Source: Lasioglossum baleicum | Taxonomy: Eukaryota > Arthropoda > Insecta > Hymenoptera > Halictidae | Assembly: GCF_051020765.1 (NCBI RefSeq) | Contig: NC_134948.1 | Span: forward strand, 221,001 to 285,000 | DNA: 64,000 nucleotides | Direction: 5' to 3' | Shown here: positions 10,194-20,892 of the stretch, one piece after another | Numbering within the stretch: position 1 is the stretch's first letter | How the letters are laid out: each line of letters begins with the position of its first letter | The notes under the pieces: model-generated | Told to the model about the DNA's origin: nothing | The model's database searches: none | Seen by the model: the letters and a program-made list of their open reading frames with translations, nothing else | Translations under genes and position numbers: made by a program

Positions 10194-13133
10194 TCTATAT
10201 ACGAAAATAATTATAATATAGTCAACACTATAGGAGACTATACATTCTGCAGAAACGGCCGTAGCTCTAAAATAGACCTGGCATTTACATCCAGCCGACT
10301 GTGCAACAAAGTAATTCGATCATCTACAATCCAAGAACACTCAGAATCAGACCACCTGTACATAGAACACACGCTGAAACTTGATGAACTTTTAGGCCCC
10401 AATAACATAAAAAGAAATAACAAATATAACAACATCTCATGGAAAATCACTGACAAAAACAAAGATAAATTCACTGTAGCACTTGAAAAAAAGATAATTT
10501 CTGACCAAAGACTACGAAGTTTCAAAACCAAGGACCTACACTTGGATCCAACAATAGCTAACGCAACAATCGACCAACTACCAGACTCGATCAAAAAAAT
10601 AGAAGACATAATTAGTACACTCCAAAACAATATAAAACAGACATGCAATAATACTTTAACAAAATCAAAAATGTTCATCAACAAGACAGAATGCTACTGG
10701 TGGAATAAAGAGATATCAAAACAACGCTCCGCAGTTAATAAATGCAGACGTAGCTATAGCAGACTCGTAAAGAAAAAAAATAGTAGAAGGCACCCAGAGA
10801 TAATCGAAGCAAGAACAACATACTTTACCAGTAAATTGAAATTAAAAAGCCTAATCAAACAATCAAAGAACAAAAGCTGGGAGGAGTTTATTAAAACACT
10901 AAACCAAGATCCGTGCGGAAAGCCATACAAAGTCATTAGAAAAATCATCAAGAACTCTATCCCTCCTCCCAATATTACTGAAGAAACTCCAAACAGGATC
11001 ATTGAAGTTCTATTCCCTCCTGATCATGAAGAAAGAACTCTACAAAACTAATTAAACAATTTAATATTTCCAGAAACGCTGAACACGCTCTTTAAAACTC
11101 CTGCTGACCACATTACTCTGATGAATGATGATACCCTACACACTCAAACGCAAGACATTGATAAATTCAAACCAATCAGTGAGACAGAAATCAAAGAGAT
11201 AATAAAAACTTTTAACAATAATAAAGCTCCTGGCCTGGATGGCATCACTGCACCAGTATTTAAAGCCATAGTATATTCGCAGATAACTATGGTAACCAAC
11301 ATAATTAACATTCTCAGAAGAATAGGCTACATCCCGTCACCATGGAAAAATCAATCGCTTCTCCTTATTAAAAAGCCCGGTAAACCAGATGGGTTGCCAA
11401 ATAGCTATCGACCATTAGCTATATTAAGCAACTGGTCTAAGCTCTTAGAGAAATGCTTAAAAATAGACATAGAAAATCACTTGGATAAGCATCCACTCCA
11501 TAAAAATCAATATGGCTTCCGCAAATCGACTGCTACTACTCACGCGCTGACAGAAGTTGTAAAGATTAAAGAACAAGCAACAAAAAAATCACACTATGTT
11601 ATTATGGTTGCACTGGATGTGAAAAACGCTTTTAATTCCATCAAATGGCAAGGCATAAGAGAGTCACTCCAAAGAAAGAAATTCCCGTACAACGTACAAA
11701 AAATGATACACAGCTATCTCACCGACAGAAAAATCACTTACAGCCCAAAAAATGAATCATACAAAATCACTAAACCGATTTACAGGGTTGTCCCACAAGG
11801 CTCAATCGATGGACCAACAATTTGGAACATAGTTTACGATGAGATCTTTCAGCTGAAAATCACCAAAACGGCCACCCTAATAGCGTACGCGGATGATGCC
11901 GCCCTTATTTTCCACCATAGGAATTTGGACAAAATAGTAGAAGACATTAAAACTAATATAGAGATCATAGAGAAATGGATGCAAACAAAAGGACTTGACC
12001 TTGCCAAACAAAAGACAGAAATAGTAATTCTAAATAGGAAAAGAATTGAAACCCCACTACAAATATGTCTAAGAGATAATATCATACTTACATCCTCAGA
12101 CTCAATCAGATATCTTGGTATATATTTGGAAAAATATAATCATTACTTTACGCATATAGAAATAACTACAAATAAAGCGACAAAAACTGCACACTTATTA
12201 TCAAGACTGACCCCTAACATTGGCGGACCTGGATATCATGCAAGATACCTGTACTACTTTGTTTTTGAGTCCATAGTCCTGTATGCAGCCCCTGTCTGGC
12301 ACAGAGCAACACAAATTAAAAGAAATCGTAAGCAACTTGAAAGCGCACAAAAAATTGCTCTTACAAAAGTTCTCAGGGCATATAGAACCACCCCGCTGAT
12401 ATACTTGAACATACTTACCGGAATACCAAATATCTTAAATCTTGTTGAAGAGAGACATTTACTAGCCATATGGGAAAATGAATACCTGAATACATCAACA
12501 CCAATGCGTAATGTTACAGAAAATAATGACACTCCAACTTGCCTCACAAGATCCACAGCAAGAAACAGAACTACAAACACAACTCACGTCTCAGCCCCGG
12601 CTACAGTAGAAATTAACAGAATAAATAATGGAAAAAAGGACCTAATTAAAATTGAGCGAGATAATAAAAGAACTGAACTCAGAAGGACAATAAATCTAAG
12701 CCTACAGGAACAATGGACGCAAAGCTATAACAACAAAATACTGTACGAATGGATACCAGACATCGGAATCTGGCAAACCAGCAAAAGAAAAAACATTACG
12801 CACTATACCATACAAATTCTCACTGGACACGGAATATTCTCAACCTACCTATTCAGAATAAATAAATGCATATCTGAAGAATGCTGGTATGGCTGCCACG
12901 ACAAAGATGATGCAATACATACAATCATACACTGCTACAGATGGACTGCTGTACGGGACGAATTTGCTTCTAAAAATAACATATCCCCTCCTTATAGCAC
13001 TGGCAAATTCTCAGCTGCAATCCATAAAACAGACTCGGCGTGGGACGACTTTCAAAAACTATGTCAAGCTATAATAAAAGAAAAACAAAATACTGAAAGA
13101 GATAGACAAAGGAAAAATCAGATAAATCACTAA
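10194..13133 (+). pseudogene. R1-clade LINE ORF2 (endonuclease remnant, RT, C-terminal domain)
   Basis: One reading frame runs throughout, interrupted only by a TAA at 11049-11051. The first part holds the end of an APE-type endonuclease (SSKIDLAFTS, then SESDH). The reverse transcriptase follows from about 11150: KAPGLDGIT, PNSYRPLAILS, the motif A region LDVKNAFNSI, GSIDGP, and catalytic YADDAAL near 11895. The thumb carries LTPNIGGPGYHARYL and VLYAAPVWH, both typical of the R1/TRAS/SART group. The C terminus has ILTGHGIFSTYLFRI and then a Cys/His cluster (ECWYGCHDKDDAIHTIIHC). The protein would nick target DNA and prime reverse transcription. Only one stop separates the pieces, so this copy is not very old, but with the N terminus missing it cannot be autonomous. 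Confidence 0.88.
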
Positions 13134-13624
13134 GAACTTAACCTAAAAAAAAAAAAATCGAAACAACGTAAACGGACTTGTACTAGACAAAAGGAATAAA
13201 GTGAAAATGAACAAATCGGACCCAAACTAGGGGAAAACAAATAAAATAACTAAATAAACCAAACAACAGAGTTCCTGATTGAACTTCAAGACATAACGAA
13301 TAAGGACAGACCAGCAGGACTGAGCTGCCAACACAAAACTACTGGGAAGACAGAGACGTGCCGAAGTAAAGTCTTCTGACAGTTCCGGCTAGTCTCTCCC
13401 GCCAGGGTCACGGATTGGCGTGTAGGGAGAGTTTTAGTGGCGTATACCTCGTGTGTCCTATGCATTGCACAACCACGCACAGGCACACCACTGGGTCTTG
13501 CACATGCCACCTGAGTTTCGGGGGCATAGCCGAGGGAGTCCCCACACACCCCGGGGTTGCGATGATCCTGGGGCATGTCATAAAGATTCAACTCCCCATA
13601 CGATAAACAATTAAAAAAAAAAAA
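13134..13624 (+). other. 3' UTR and poly(A) tail of the AT-rich LINE
   Basis: Non-coding, from the ORF2 stop to the A-tract at 13613-13624. A GC-richer block at 13380-13570 differs in composition from the coding part and may be the 3' structural region recognised by the reverse transcriptase. Confidence 0.6.
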
Positions 13625-13642
13625 GGATAGAACATATAGAAA

Positions 13643-14036
13643 ATGGCTGTATCTCGGGAACGGTGCGTCCTACCGCAAAAATAACAAAATTTTCAAAAGG
13701 CTTAACCCAAAGCAAAAAAAAAATTAAAAAGAAAATTTTTTTTTTTAATTTAAAAATTGGCTGTATCTCGGGAACGGTGCGTCCTATCGCAAAAATAACG
13801 AAATTTTCAAAATGCTTAACCCAAAGCAAAAAAAATGAAACAAATTTTTTTTTTTAATTTAAAAATGGCTGCATCTCGGGAACGGTGCGTCGTACCACAA
13901 AAATAACGAAATTTTCAAAAGGCTTAACACAAAGCATATAGGGTATCCCCAACCACATGACGTATGTGGTCTTTTCATTTTTCGAAAAAAAAATGAAAAT
14001 TGAAAATTAAAAAATGGCTGTATCTCGGGAACGGTG
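13643..14036 (+). repeat. Tandem repeat of ~115 bp, about 3.2 copies
   Basis: The block GGCTGTATCTCGGGAACGG starts at about 13643, 13759, 13866 (as GGCTGCATC) and 14016. Each copy continues with a segment containing ATAACRAAATTTTCAAAA and then an A/T homopolymer stretch. The third copy carries extra sequence (13936-13990). The array ends directly at polymerase coding sequence near 14037. Confidence 0.8.
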
Positions 14037-14222
14037 CTCTGACGCTTCCAACGAGCGAAGATAAGTGGTTGCACTTTAAAAACTTTGTAAACAAAGAACA
14101 GGCACCGTTCATTATCTATGCTGACTTGGAGTGTCTGCTGCTGCCTGAGGAACAGGAAGGAGAAGACCGTGCGGCACGCGTACAGTATCAACAACACCAC
14201 GCGTTTAGTATAGGATACTATA

Positions 14223-14580
14223 CAGGGTGTCCCAAAATTCCTGAAAATCCCAAAAGGGGGTGGTTCCTGAGACCATTTCAAGCGACATTTTCCTTTGCAA
14301 AAATGTTATCCGCGGCTTTGTTTAGGAGTTATTAACGAAAAACACGGACCAATCAGAGAGCGACCTAGACGCGAGTTGCCACAGTCGGCCCGGCGCGCCA
14401 ACTGTCTATTGGCCGACTGTGGCAACTCGCGTCTAGGTCGCTCTCTGATTGGTCCGTGTTTTTCGTTAATAACTCCTAAACAAAGCCGCGGATAACATTT
14501 TTGCAAAGGAAAATGTCGCTTGAAATGGTCTCAGGAACCACCCTTTTTTTCGGGATTTTCACGAATTTTGGGACACCCTG
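14223..14580. mobile_element. Fold-back MITE, mariner-type, 358 bp
   Basis: The two halves are inverted copies of each other: CAGGGTGTCCCAAAATTC at the left and its complement at the right, pairing over about 160 bp each with a short GC-rich centre (CGGCGCGCC, about 14391-14399). TA dinucleotides flank it at 14221-14222 and 14581-14582, the target duplication of Tc1/mariner elements. It splits polymerase B coding sequence. Identical short frames on both strands are a result of the palindrome, not genes. Confidence 0.9.
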
Positions 14581-15165
14581 TATGCATTGTCGCTACGATG
14601 AATCGCTGTGCGAGTATCAGGTTTATCGCGAGAAAGAGGGATGCGCTGCATGGTTTGCGAACAGGTTGTACGAGCTGAGTCAGAAATTACAGCCGATATT
14701 TGATAAAACGGTGCCAATGAATCCACTAACTGAAGCGGAAAAGTTAAATTTTCGTACGGCCACACATTGTTATGTCTGCGAGAAAACGATATACCAGTGC
14801 GTGATCATTGTCATTTCACGCGGGCACTCATTTCACATAATTTATCAGGCTACGATGCACATTTCATCTTAGAAGAATTAGCAAATTCGTTCTAGGGACG
14901 GTTAGACGTGTTACCATTGACGAAACAGAAGTATATCTCATTCACGAAAAACGTTCCCATCGAGAGACAGTCGGGTGAAGAACGAAAGTATGTAAAGTTC
15001 ATGAAATTTCGCTTCATCGACTCATTCAAGTTCTTGAACTCGAGTCTGGACAAGCTGTCATCGTATTTGGACAAAAATAAATTACGCATCGTACGAGGCG
15101 AATTTGCACATCTTTCTAACGATGACTTCAACCTGTTGACCAGAAAAGGCGTGTTTCCATACGAC

Positions 15166-16395
15166 TGTAACATTCGAACGTAGGGAGGATGTGCCAGCTC
15201 ACTCGGCTGTCCAGGGTTTTTCTGAGCCACGAATGAACAACGCCGTTACGGATTAAACAGATCTCTTTATTAGGGACCGAGGTCCTTCATCACAGTATGT
15301 ACGTCGGTCGGTGACGTGAACTATTATAAAGCGTAAGTTAAACATGAAGTCGCGGACGCGATACGATTAGAGCGCGAAATGATCGGAACGCAAAAAGACG
15401 CAAGATGAGCGCGAAGACAGTGAAACGCAGAGCGCGAAGATGATCGAAACACAAAAGGACGCAAGATGAGCGCGAAGACAGTGAAACGCGGAGCGCGAAG
15501 ACAGTGAAACGCAGAGCGCGAAGATGATCGGAACACAAAAGGACGCAAGATGAGCGCGAAGACAGTGAAACGCGGAGCGCGAGGACAGTGAAACGCAGAG
15601 CGCGAAGATGATCGGAACACAAAAGGACGCAAGATGAGCGTGAAGACGCAGAGCGCGAAATGATCGGAACGCAAAAGGACGCAAGATGAGCGCGAAGACA
15701 GTGAAACGCAGAGCGCGAAGATGATCGGAACGTAACTTAAAGCTAACGGCGCTAATTGTATGACGGCGAACAGTAGAGCGAATGGTACATGAAATAGTGT
15801 ACCCGACAATGCATCGGTCTAACCGCGGGCGATAGTGACTTGACGACTCCCTAACGATCTCGACGCAGCGTGGTTACCGCAGTGACCATTTTATGGCCTT
15901 ACAATGTTTCGCATGGTGCAGGTAGTCAGGAACGAGATGCTCGCAGTTTGTGCCGCCTGAGCGTTCTAGGGATTCCTCGTGCCGCGTGACACTTGAGGCC
16001 AAGAGTCCCGTGCCGTGTGACACTTGGGTCGAGGATGCCCGGTGGTGCGTGCCACTTCGGACGGCGGAGATTTATGTCTCTCGCAGGAAGGGTCTCCCCG
16101 TGTTGTATGACACTTGGGGCCTTGGCGTGGTACACAGGAAAAGGTCGGGATAGCTCGTGATACAGTCGTAGCATTCGAGAATCCTCTCTATTAGCCAGAT
16201 CGTAGCTCGAACTGTTCTACTACGGCCTCCGCCGCCCTATTTATACGCCTGTCGCGATCTATTCACTCGCGAGAATCCGCGGCGTCGCGGTAGCCACCTC
16301 GCGGCCGCCGCGGGAAGTCGCGCTTCGCGGTTTCGCGCGGCGCGCTCGCGTATAGTGTATGAGGGAGATGTCTCGTGTCTTATACAATCATTACA
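15166..16395 (-). mobile_element. Solo LTR, 1,230 bp, minus orientation
   Basis: Starts TGTAACATTCG and ends CAATCATTACA, so it is TG...CA, with the 4-bp duplication CGAC on both sides (15162-15165 and 16396-16399) taken from polymerase B coding sequence. On the minus strand a TATA box (GTATAAATAGGG) lies near 16240 and a poly(A) signal AATAAA near 15267, as expected for U3 and R/U5. No internal genes are present, so it is the product of LTR-LTR recombination. Confidence 0.85.
15370..15730. repeat. Minisatellite inside the solo LTR
   Basis: Imperfect tandem copies of a 50-80-bp unit made of GAAGACAGTGAAACGC, AGAGCGCGAAGATGATCGG and AACACAAAAGGACGC, at least five times. It lies between the minus-strand TATA box and poly(A) signal. 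Confidence 0.85.
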
Positions 16396-16434
16396 CGACT
16401 ATCTGACATCGTACGATAAATTAAATGATACATG

Positions 16435-16953
16435 TGTAGGATCTCAGGAAAAATGAGGGCACCGCCGCCGCGGGAATCGAACCCCGGCCTCACTGGTGGT
16501 AGCCGATCGACTAACGCGCTTACCCACGGAACCCTCTCATTCTTCCCAATCTCCTACAGTACACTTGATCTGGGGGTCCTGATCCCACACTCGGCCAGCC
16601 TGCAACGACATTCGCCCTCGAATGTCCGTCACAGCGTCGTCGTCTCATCGACTCTCTTTTTTGTGTTGTGGCCATACTCAGAGCCACCAAACACAACTCG
16701 CAATTTCGTCAACTGGCACAACTCAGAAACTCGCAACTCGCAGTTTTCTCACAGCGCCATCGTGCGGTGATCGGTGTTCCCCCAATCCCACTTCTGACAC
16801 CAATTGTAGGATCTCAGGAAAAATGAGGGCACCGCCGCCGCAGGAGTCGAACCCCGGCCTCACTGGCCGATCGACTAACGCGCTCACCCACGGAACCCTC
16901 CCATTCTTCCTAATCTCCTACAGTACACTTGATCTGGGGGTCCTGATCCCACA
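16435..16953 (-). mobile_element. TRIM-like miniature LTR retrotransposon, 519 bp
   Basis: Two direct repeats of about 150 bp (16435-16589 and 16805-16953) start TGTAGGATC and end GATCCCACA on the plus strand, around a 215-bp non-coding core. The duplication CATG flanks it (16431-16434 and 16954-16957) and is polymerase B sequence. Read on the minus strand, the LTR is followed by TGGTGTCAGAAGTGGGAT (16802-16785), a primer-binding site. Each LTR contains a tRNA-like stretch with a perfect B-box, GGTTCGATTCC, in the left copy. Too short to code; it must use proteins of another element. Confidence 0.85.
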
Positions 16954-17805
16954 CATGTTTACCGCCGCGCGAAGCATTTTACAATCGTTTAAATGGTAGC
17001 GAGATATCCGACGTCGATTACCTTCATGCAAATACTGTTTGGTCGCGTTTCACTATACAAACGCTAGGAGAGTACAGTGATTTATATCTAAAATTGGATT
17101 ATTGTTGTTGGCAGATGTTTTCGAAAATTTTCGCGATGACTGTCTCGAGAATTATAAGCTTGATCCAGCACATTATTACACGCTCCCCGGTTTCGCGTGG
17201 GATGTGATGTTGAAAATGACGAAGATTGAATTGGAGTTGTTCACCGACGTCGATATGCTTTTGTTCGTGGAGCGAGGAATACGTGGTGGATTGAGCCAAT
17301 GTTCTCACAGATATGCACATGCAAACAACAAATATTTGTCTACACACGATTCGAGTAAACCATCCACCTACTTAATGTATTTTGACGTGAATAATTTGTA
17401 TGGTTGGGCTATGTCGCAACCTCTACCACACAGAGACTTTCGATGGGTGGAGGATATAAATAATTTCAACGTTAAATCCATTCCAATCGATAGCCCTGTA
17501 GGATACATTTTGGAGGTTGATTTAGAGTATCCACGCGAAATTCACGATGCTCACGCAGATCTTCCGTTTTGTCCAAGTCACGATGCAGCAACCAGCTCGA
17601 GTTAAAGAAAGTTGCTGGCAACACTTCGCAATAAGGAGCGATACGTTATACATTATCGATACCTCCAGCAAAGTTTAAAACATAATCTGAAATTGAAGAA
17701 AATTCATCGAATTCTAGAGTTTCAACAGTCGCGATGGAACGATTTTTCAAAGAATTTGTTCAAATTAATGAACAATGCTGTGTTTGGAAAAACGATGGAG
17801 TAGAG

Positions 17806-17929
17806 GGTCTAGGCCGGTTTGCTCATTATAGGCGAGGGGGGTGCGGGGAGAGGGGAGGTTGGATCGGCGAGGGGGTAGGGGAAGGGGGAACTTGGGGAGG
17901 GCTGGGGGAGGGGTGGGGGGGACCTAGGG
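17806..17929 (+). repeat. G-rich tract before the GC-rich LINE
   Basis: Dense runs of four to seven G interrupted by A or T. Its second half (about 17873-17925) resembles 24937-24985 beyond the poly(A) tail of the following LINE, as expected for a long degenerate target-site duplication. Quadruplex-forming potential is obvious from the G-runs. Confidence 0.5.
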
Positions 17930-18679
17930 ATATGGGGCTCTCCAATGGTGACTCTGATCTATTGGACGGTATGACTACAGTGGTGGTGGTCCATATCCTA
18001 AATCCTCTTGCTCCACCTCCACGTGGTGGTCCCTGGGGCACACTGCGGTGTGTGCTAACGGAGCGAGGGATGTACTCCGGGACGTTGCCTGGTTCTCTTT
18101 TCTGTGAGCATTCACAGTCCGGCCAGCGCCCCTGGGTACGGTATGAATGTATGTGTGAATGTGGCTGCGGCCGGTGCACGGTGGATTTTCCCCGTAGACT
18201 AACCAAGGGAGGAGTAGTAGCCTCCCGACCGGGGCTGGAAGATATGTTAGTACCTGACCTCTGTGTGTGGCAACACGCACATGTTTAACGTGGAAGAACC
18301 GCTACTCCCAGCTGACTGGAGCCTAGCCGGGGGTTGAAGCCGTGTTAATTGAGCGCAGAAATGGAGGATTACCTGGCCAGTATTTCCTCATACCCTGTGC
18401 GTTGGGGGGCAAACCAGCGCACCGTCTAGCCTGAAGTTGGAGCAATATCCGGTTCGTATCCGGTGCGCTCCATCAATAGGTGTCACGTAAAACCTTTAGC
18501 ATTTTATTTTAACCTTTTGTAGAGTCTTGTTTTCCCATGTCGATAGGCTTGGCCAGCTGACAAGTCGCTTCTCGGCTTCGACATGGTTTAATTAGGGTGC
18601 ATTATCGGCGGGGAAGTGCCCCTATGCGCTAGGGGTCCCATGATGGGCGAACCGTCGTTAAAGTTAACGGAACTTTGCC
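17930..18679 (+). promoter_or_regulatory. 5' UTR of the GC-rich LINE
   Basis: About 750 bp without a sustained frame, ending at the ORF1 start context TTGCCATGG (18680). R1-clade elements carry an internal promoter here; I see no TATA box and cannot place it. Confidence 0.45.
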
Positions 18680-20892
18680 ATGGAAGGCCTTACTAAAAAA
18701 ACAAATTGTGGGATGGAGGAGGGAGAGGAGGGGTCTCCCGGTAGGGGGAGATCGAGGACGCGATCAAGTCCTCAAGTCTTGGTGGAGAGGTACTTGGGGC
18801 CTCTTACCACTGAGGCGACGAAAAAGGACGCGCCGACGACGAGGTCCATTCGGGGTACCTCGGCGTCGAGTATGGAAGGGTCGGTCCGATCCGTCCTGGT
18901 GGGGGAGGGAGACGAACCGGGGCCGTCTTTCGGCCCGATGGATGACGATAGGGCGTCGATGAAATCCCAGGCGTCATCGCGGACGTCAGGGAAGCGTCCC
19001 GCGTCGTCCATCGTGATGGGGGACTCCGATGAGGAGGGGACGAAGAGGCCCCGCGGCAAGGGCGCGCCCTCCGTACAGGAGCGCCAGCTCGATCTGCGGG
19101 ACCTTCTCCCCGGCGAAATTGCCGCTGAGGTGGTGGCCGCTGGTCGATTGGTCGAGGCCACCGCCCTCAAAAGCGGCAATCGAAAGGGCACCGCGGTCCG
19201 GGCACTTAAGGATGCGGCCCGGCTGGTCGATGCGGGAATGAGGGAGCTGGTGAGTAGGGAGTGGCAGGGAGCCTCCTCCTCCTCCACCTCCGGTGGTGGT
19301 GGCGCCCCCTCTGGAGAGGGTGCGGATAAGTTGCCTGTAGCCCTCTGGGCAAGCGTCCAGGCGGAGAACCGCGCCCTCAGAGGGGAAAACGCTGCGCTGA
19401 AGCGCGAGTTGGGGGGTGTTAAAGACACCCTGGCCGTCCTCAAGACGGAGCTGATGGCGGTGAAGCAGCGGCAGGCTGTGCCCATGCCCTTGCCTGGTGC
19501 ACCTCCGCTGCCGCTCCACCCCGGGGCGGTTGACCCCCCGGATAAGGCGCCGCTGCCCCCTTCGTCGGGGCCGGCGCCGACCAGGGAGTCGGTCCTTCTG
19601 GCCCGTATCGGGGCCCTCATGGACGCCAAAATAATGGCGCTCCGCGAGGAGTTCCGTTCGGTGTCCGGGGACCGCTACCCCCCATCGACGGCAGGGACCC
19701 GCTCAAAGATCCCTGCCCCGACTTCTTCTTCCGATGGTCCCCGGCCCCTCGACTTTGTCCCTCCTGTTGGGGGACCGGAGGCGGAGACGACGACGAAGAA
19801 GAAGAAGAAGAAGGGGAAGAAGAAGAAGGGGGGACGGGGGATGCCAAGGCCTCCCCCACCCCCCTGAGCACTCGTGAAGGTGCACCGCTGCCCCCTAAGG
19901 AGGGAACTTGGTCCGAGGTGGTTGGGAGAAAGGAGAGGCGGAAGGCCAAGGCCACATCCGCCGAATCCGCGGCTCCCGCCCCTAAGGGCGGGACTGGGCC
20001 TGCGGCGAAGGCGCCTCCTCGAGTAGCGGCCCCTTCCCGTTCCGCAGCAGTGACGATCACCGTCCCGGAGGGGAGTAAGGCCACCTATGAGGAGGCCATA
20101 CGCAGGGCTCGTCAGGGCGTCGATCTCGGCGCCCTGGGTATCGAGACCCTGCAGTGGAAGCGGGCAGTCACCGGGGGCCTGATCATTCAGGTACCCGGTG
20201 CCGATGGGGGCGCGAAGGCGGATGCCCTCGCCGCCGGGATGACTTCGGCTCTGAGGGGTATGGAGGTGAGGGTCGCCAGGCCCGTCAAAAAGGCCGAGTT
20301 TCGTCTGACCGGCCTGGACCTCTCGGTAACTCCTCAGGAGGTAGTCGAGGCGGTGGCGAGAGATGGGAGCTGCACCCCCGAGTCCGTGAAGGTCGGGACC
20401 ATCAAGATCCCGACCGGAGGACTCGGCACCATTTGGGTGCAGTGCCCGGCAGTGGCGGCCTTGGCCATTGAAAAGGCCAAAACCGTAAGGGTGGTATGGA
20501 CCCTCGCGCGGATGGTCGTCTTGGCCGCCCGCCCGTTGCAGTGTTTCCGCTGTCTCGCCCTCGGGCATGTGAGGCAGCGGTGTACCGCGGAAGTAGACCG
20601 GAGCGGCCACTGCTACCGGTGCGGGGATCCGTCCCACCGTGCAGCAGCTTGCCAGTCCGCCCCCCGCTGCGTAGTGTGCGCGGGGGCGGGCAGGCCCGCG
20701 AATCATAAAGCGGGGAGCAAGGCGTGCTCCCCGCCTTCGAAAAAGAAGGGGTCCAAGGGGGGCGGCGGTGTGGCGCCGTCCTCCAAGGACAAGGACATGG
20801 AGGTGGAGCCGACTCAGGGCGTAGGGGGGAACTCTGCTTCCCCTGCCGTCAATGAGTCGGCTGGGACGGGAGTATCCGCGTGCTCAACGTAA
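18680..20892 (+). pseudogene. R1-clade LINE ORF1 (gag-like), frameshifted
   Basis: Nucleic-acid chaperone and particle-forming protein of the retrotransposon. The first 395 codons (18680-19867) are Ser/Gly/Glu-rich, with a short coiled coil around residues 225-265 and a Lys-rich tail, and then run out of frame. The second part (about 19900-20892) is in another frame. It holds an RRM-like region and three CCHC knuckles near its C terminus: CFRCLALGHVRQRC, CYRCGDPSHRAAAC and CVVCAGAGRPANH. The frameshift lies near a run of C at 19855-19863, so homopolymer slippage or a sequencing error is possible. The stop TAA at 20890-20892 shares its last A with the ORF2 ATG. Confidence 0.85.

Larger units (their letters stand above)
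10174..13624 (+). mobile_element. R1-clade non-LTR retrotransposon, 5'-truncated, AT-rich
   Basis: The insertion starts within the C-terminal part of the endonuclease domain and ends with a 12-nt poly(A) tract at 13613-13624. ORF1 and most of the endonuclease are absent, as expected from incomplete reverse transcription. Base composition is strongly AT-rich, in contrast to the GC-rich R1-clade element at 17930-24936. Confidence 0.85.
14037..17805 (+). pseudogene. polB: Maverick/Polinton protein-primed DNA polymerase B, broken
   Basis: Family B polymerase that replicates Polinton DNA using a terminal protein primer. Coding pieces lie at 14037-14220, 14583-15165, 16396-16434 and 16954-17805, separated by three insertions. 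Exonuclease motif I is FIIYADLEC (about 14110), motif II HNLSGYDAHFIL (about 14837), motif III contains YLKLD and LLLADVFENF (about 17080-17125). Polymerase motif A is YFDVNNLYG (about 17380) and motif B KLMNNAVFGKTM (about 17765). Motif C (DTD) is missing because the sequence ends at 17805. Frameshifts occur near 14810, 14890 and 17097, and stops follow. The N terminus is also lost at the tandem repeat. The two solo insertions have TSDs made of polymerase sequence, which fixes their ends. Confidence 0.87.

Noticed and set aside
14295..14506. 66-residue frames identical on both strands
   Set aside because: They arise from the perfect palindrome of the MITE.
16449..16540. Functional tRNA gene on the minus strand
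   Set aside because: It lies inside TRIM LTRs, the second copy is shortened in the middle, and a proper acceptor stem could not be drawn.
19675..20706. 343-codon minus-strand frame opposite LINE ORF1
   Set aside because: It is a GC-bias shadow of ORF1 with no recognisable motif.
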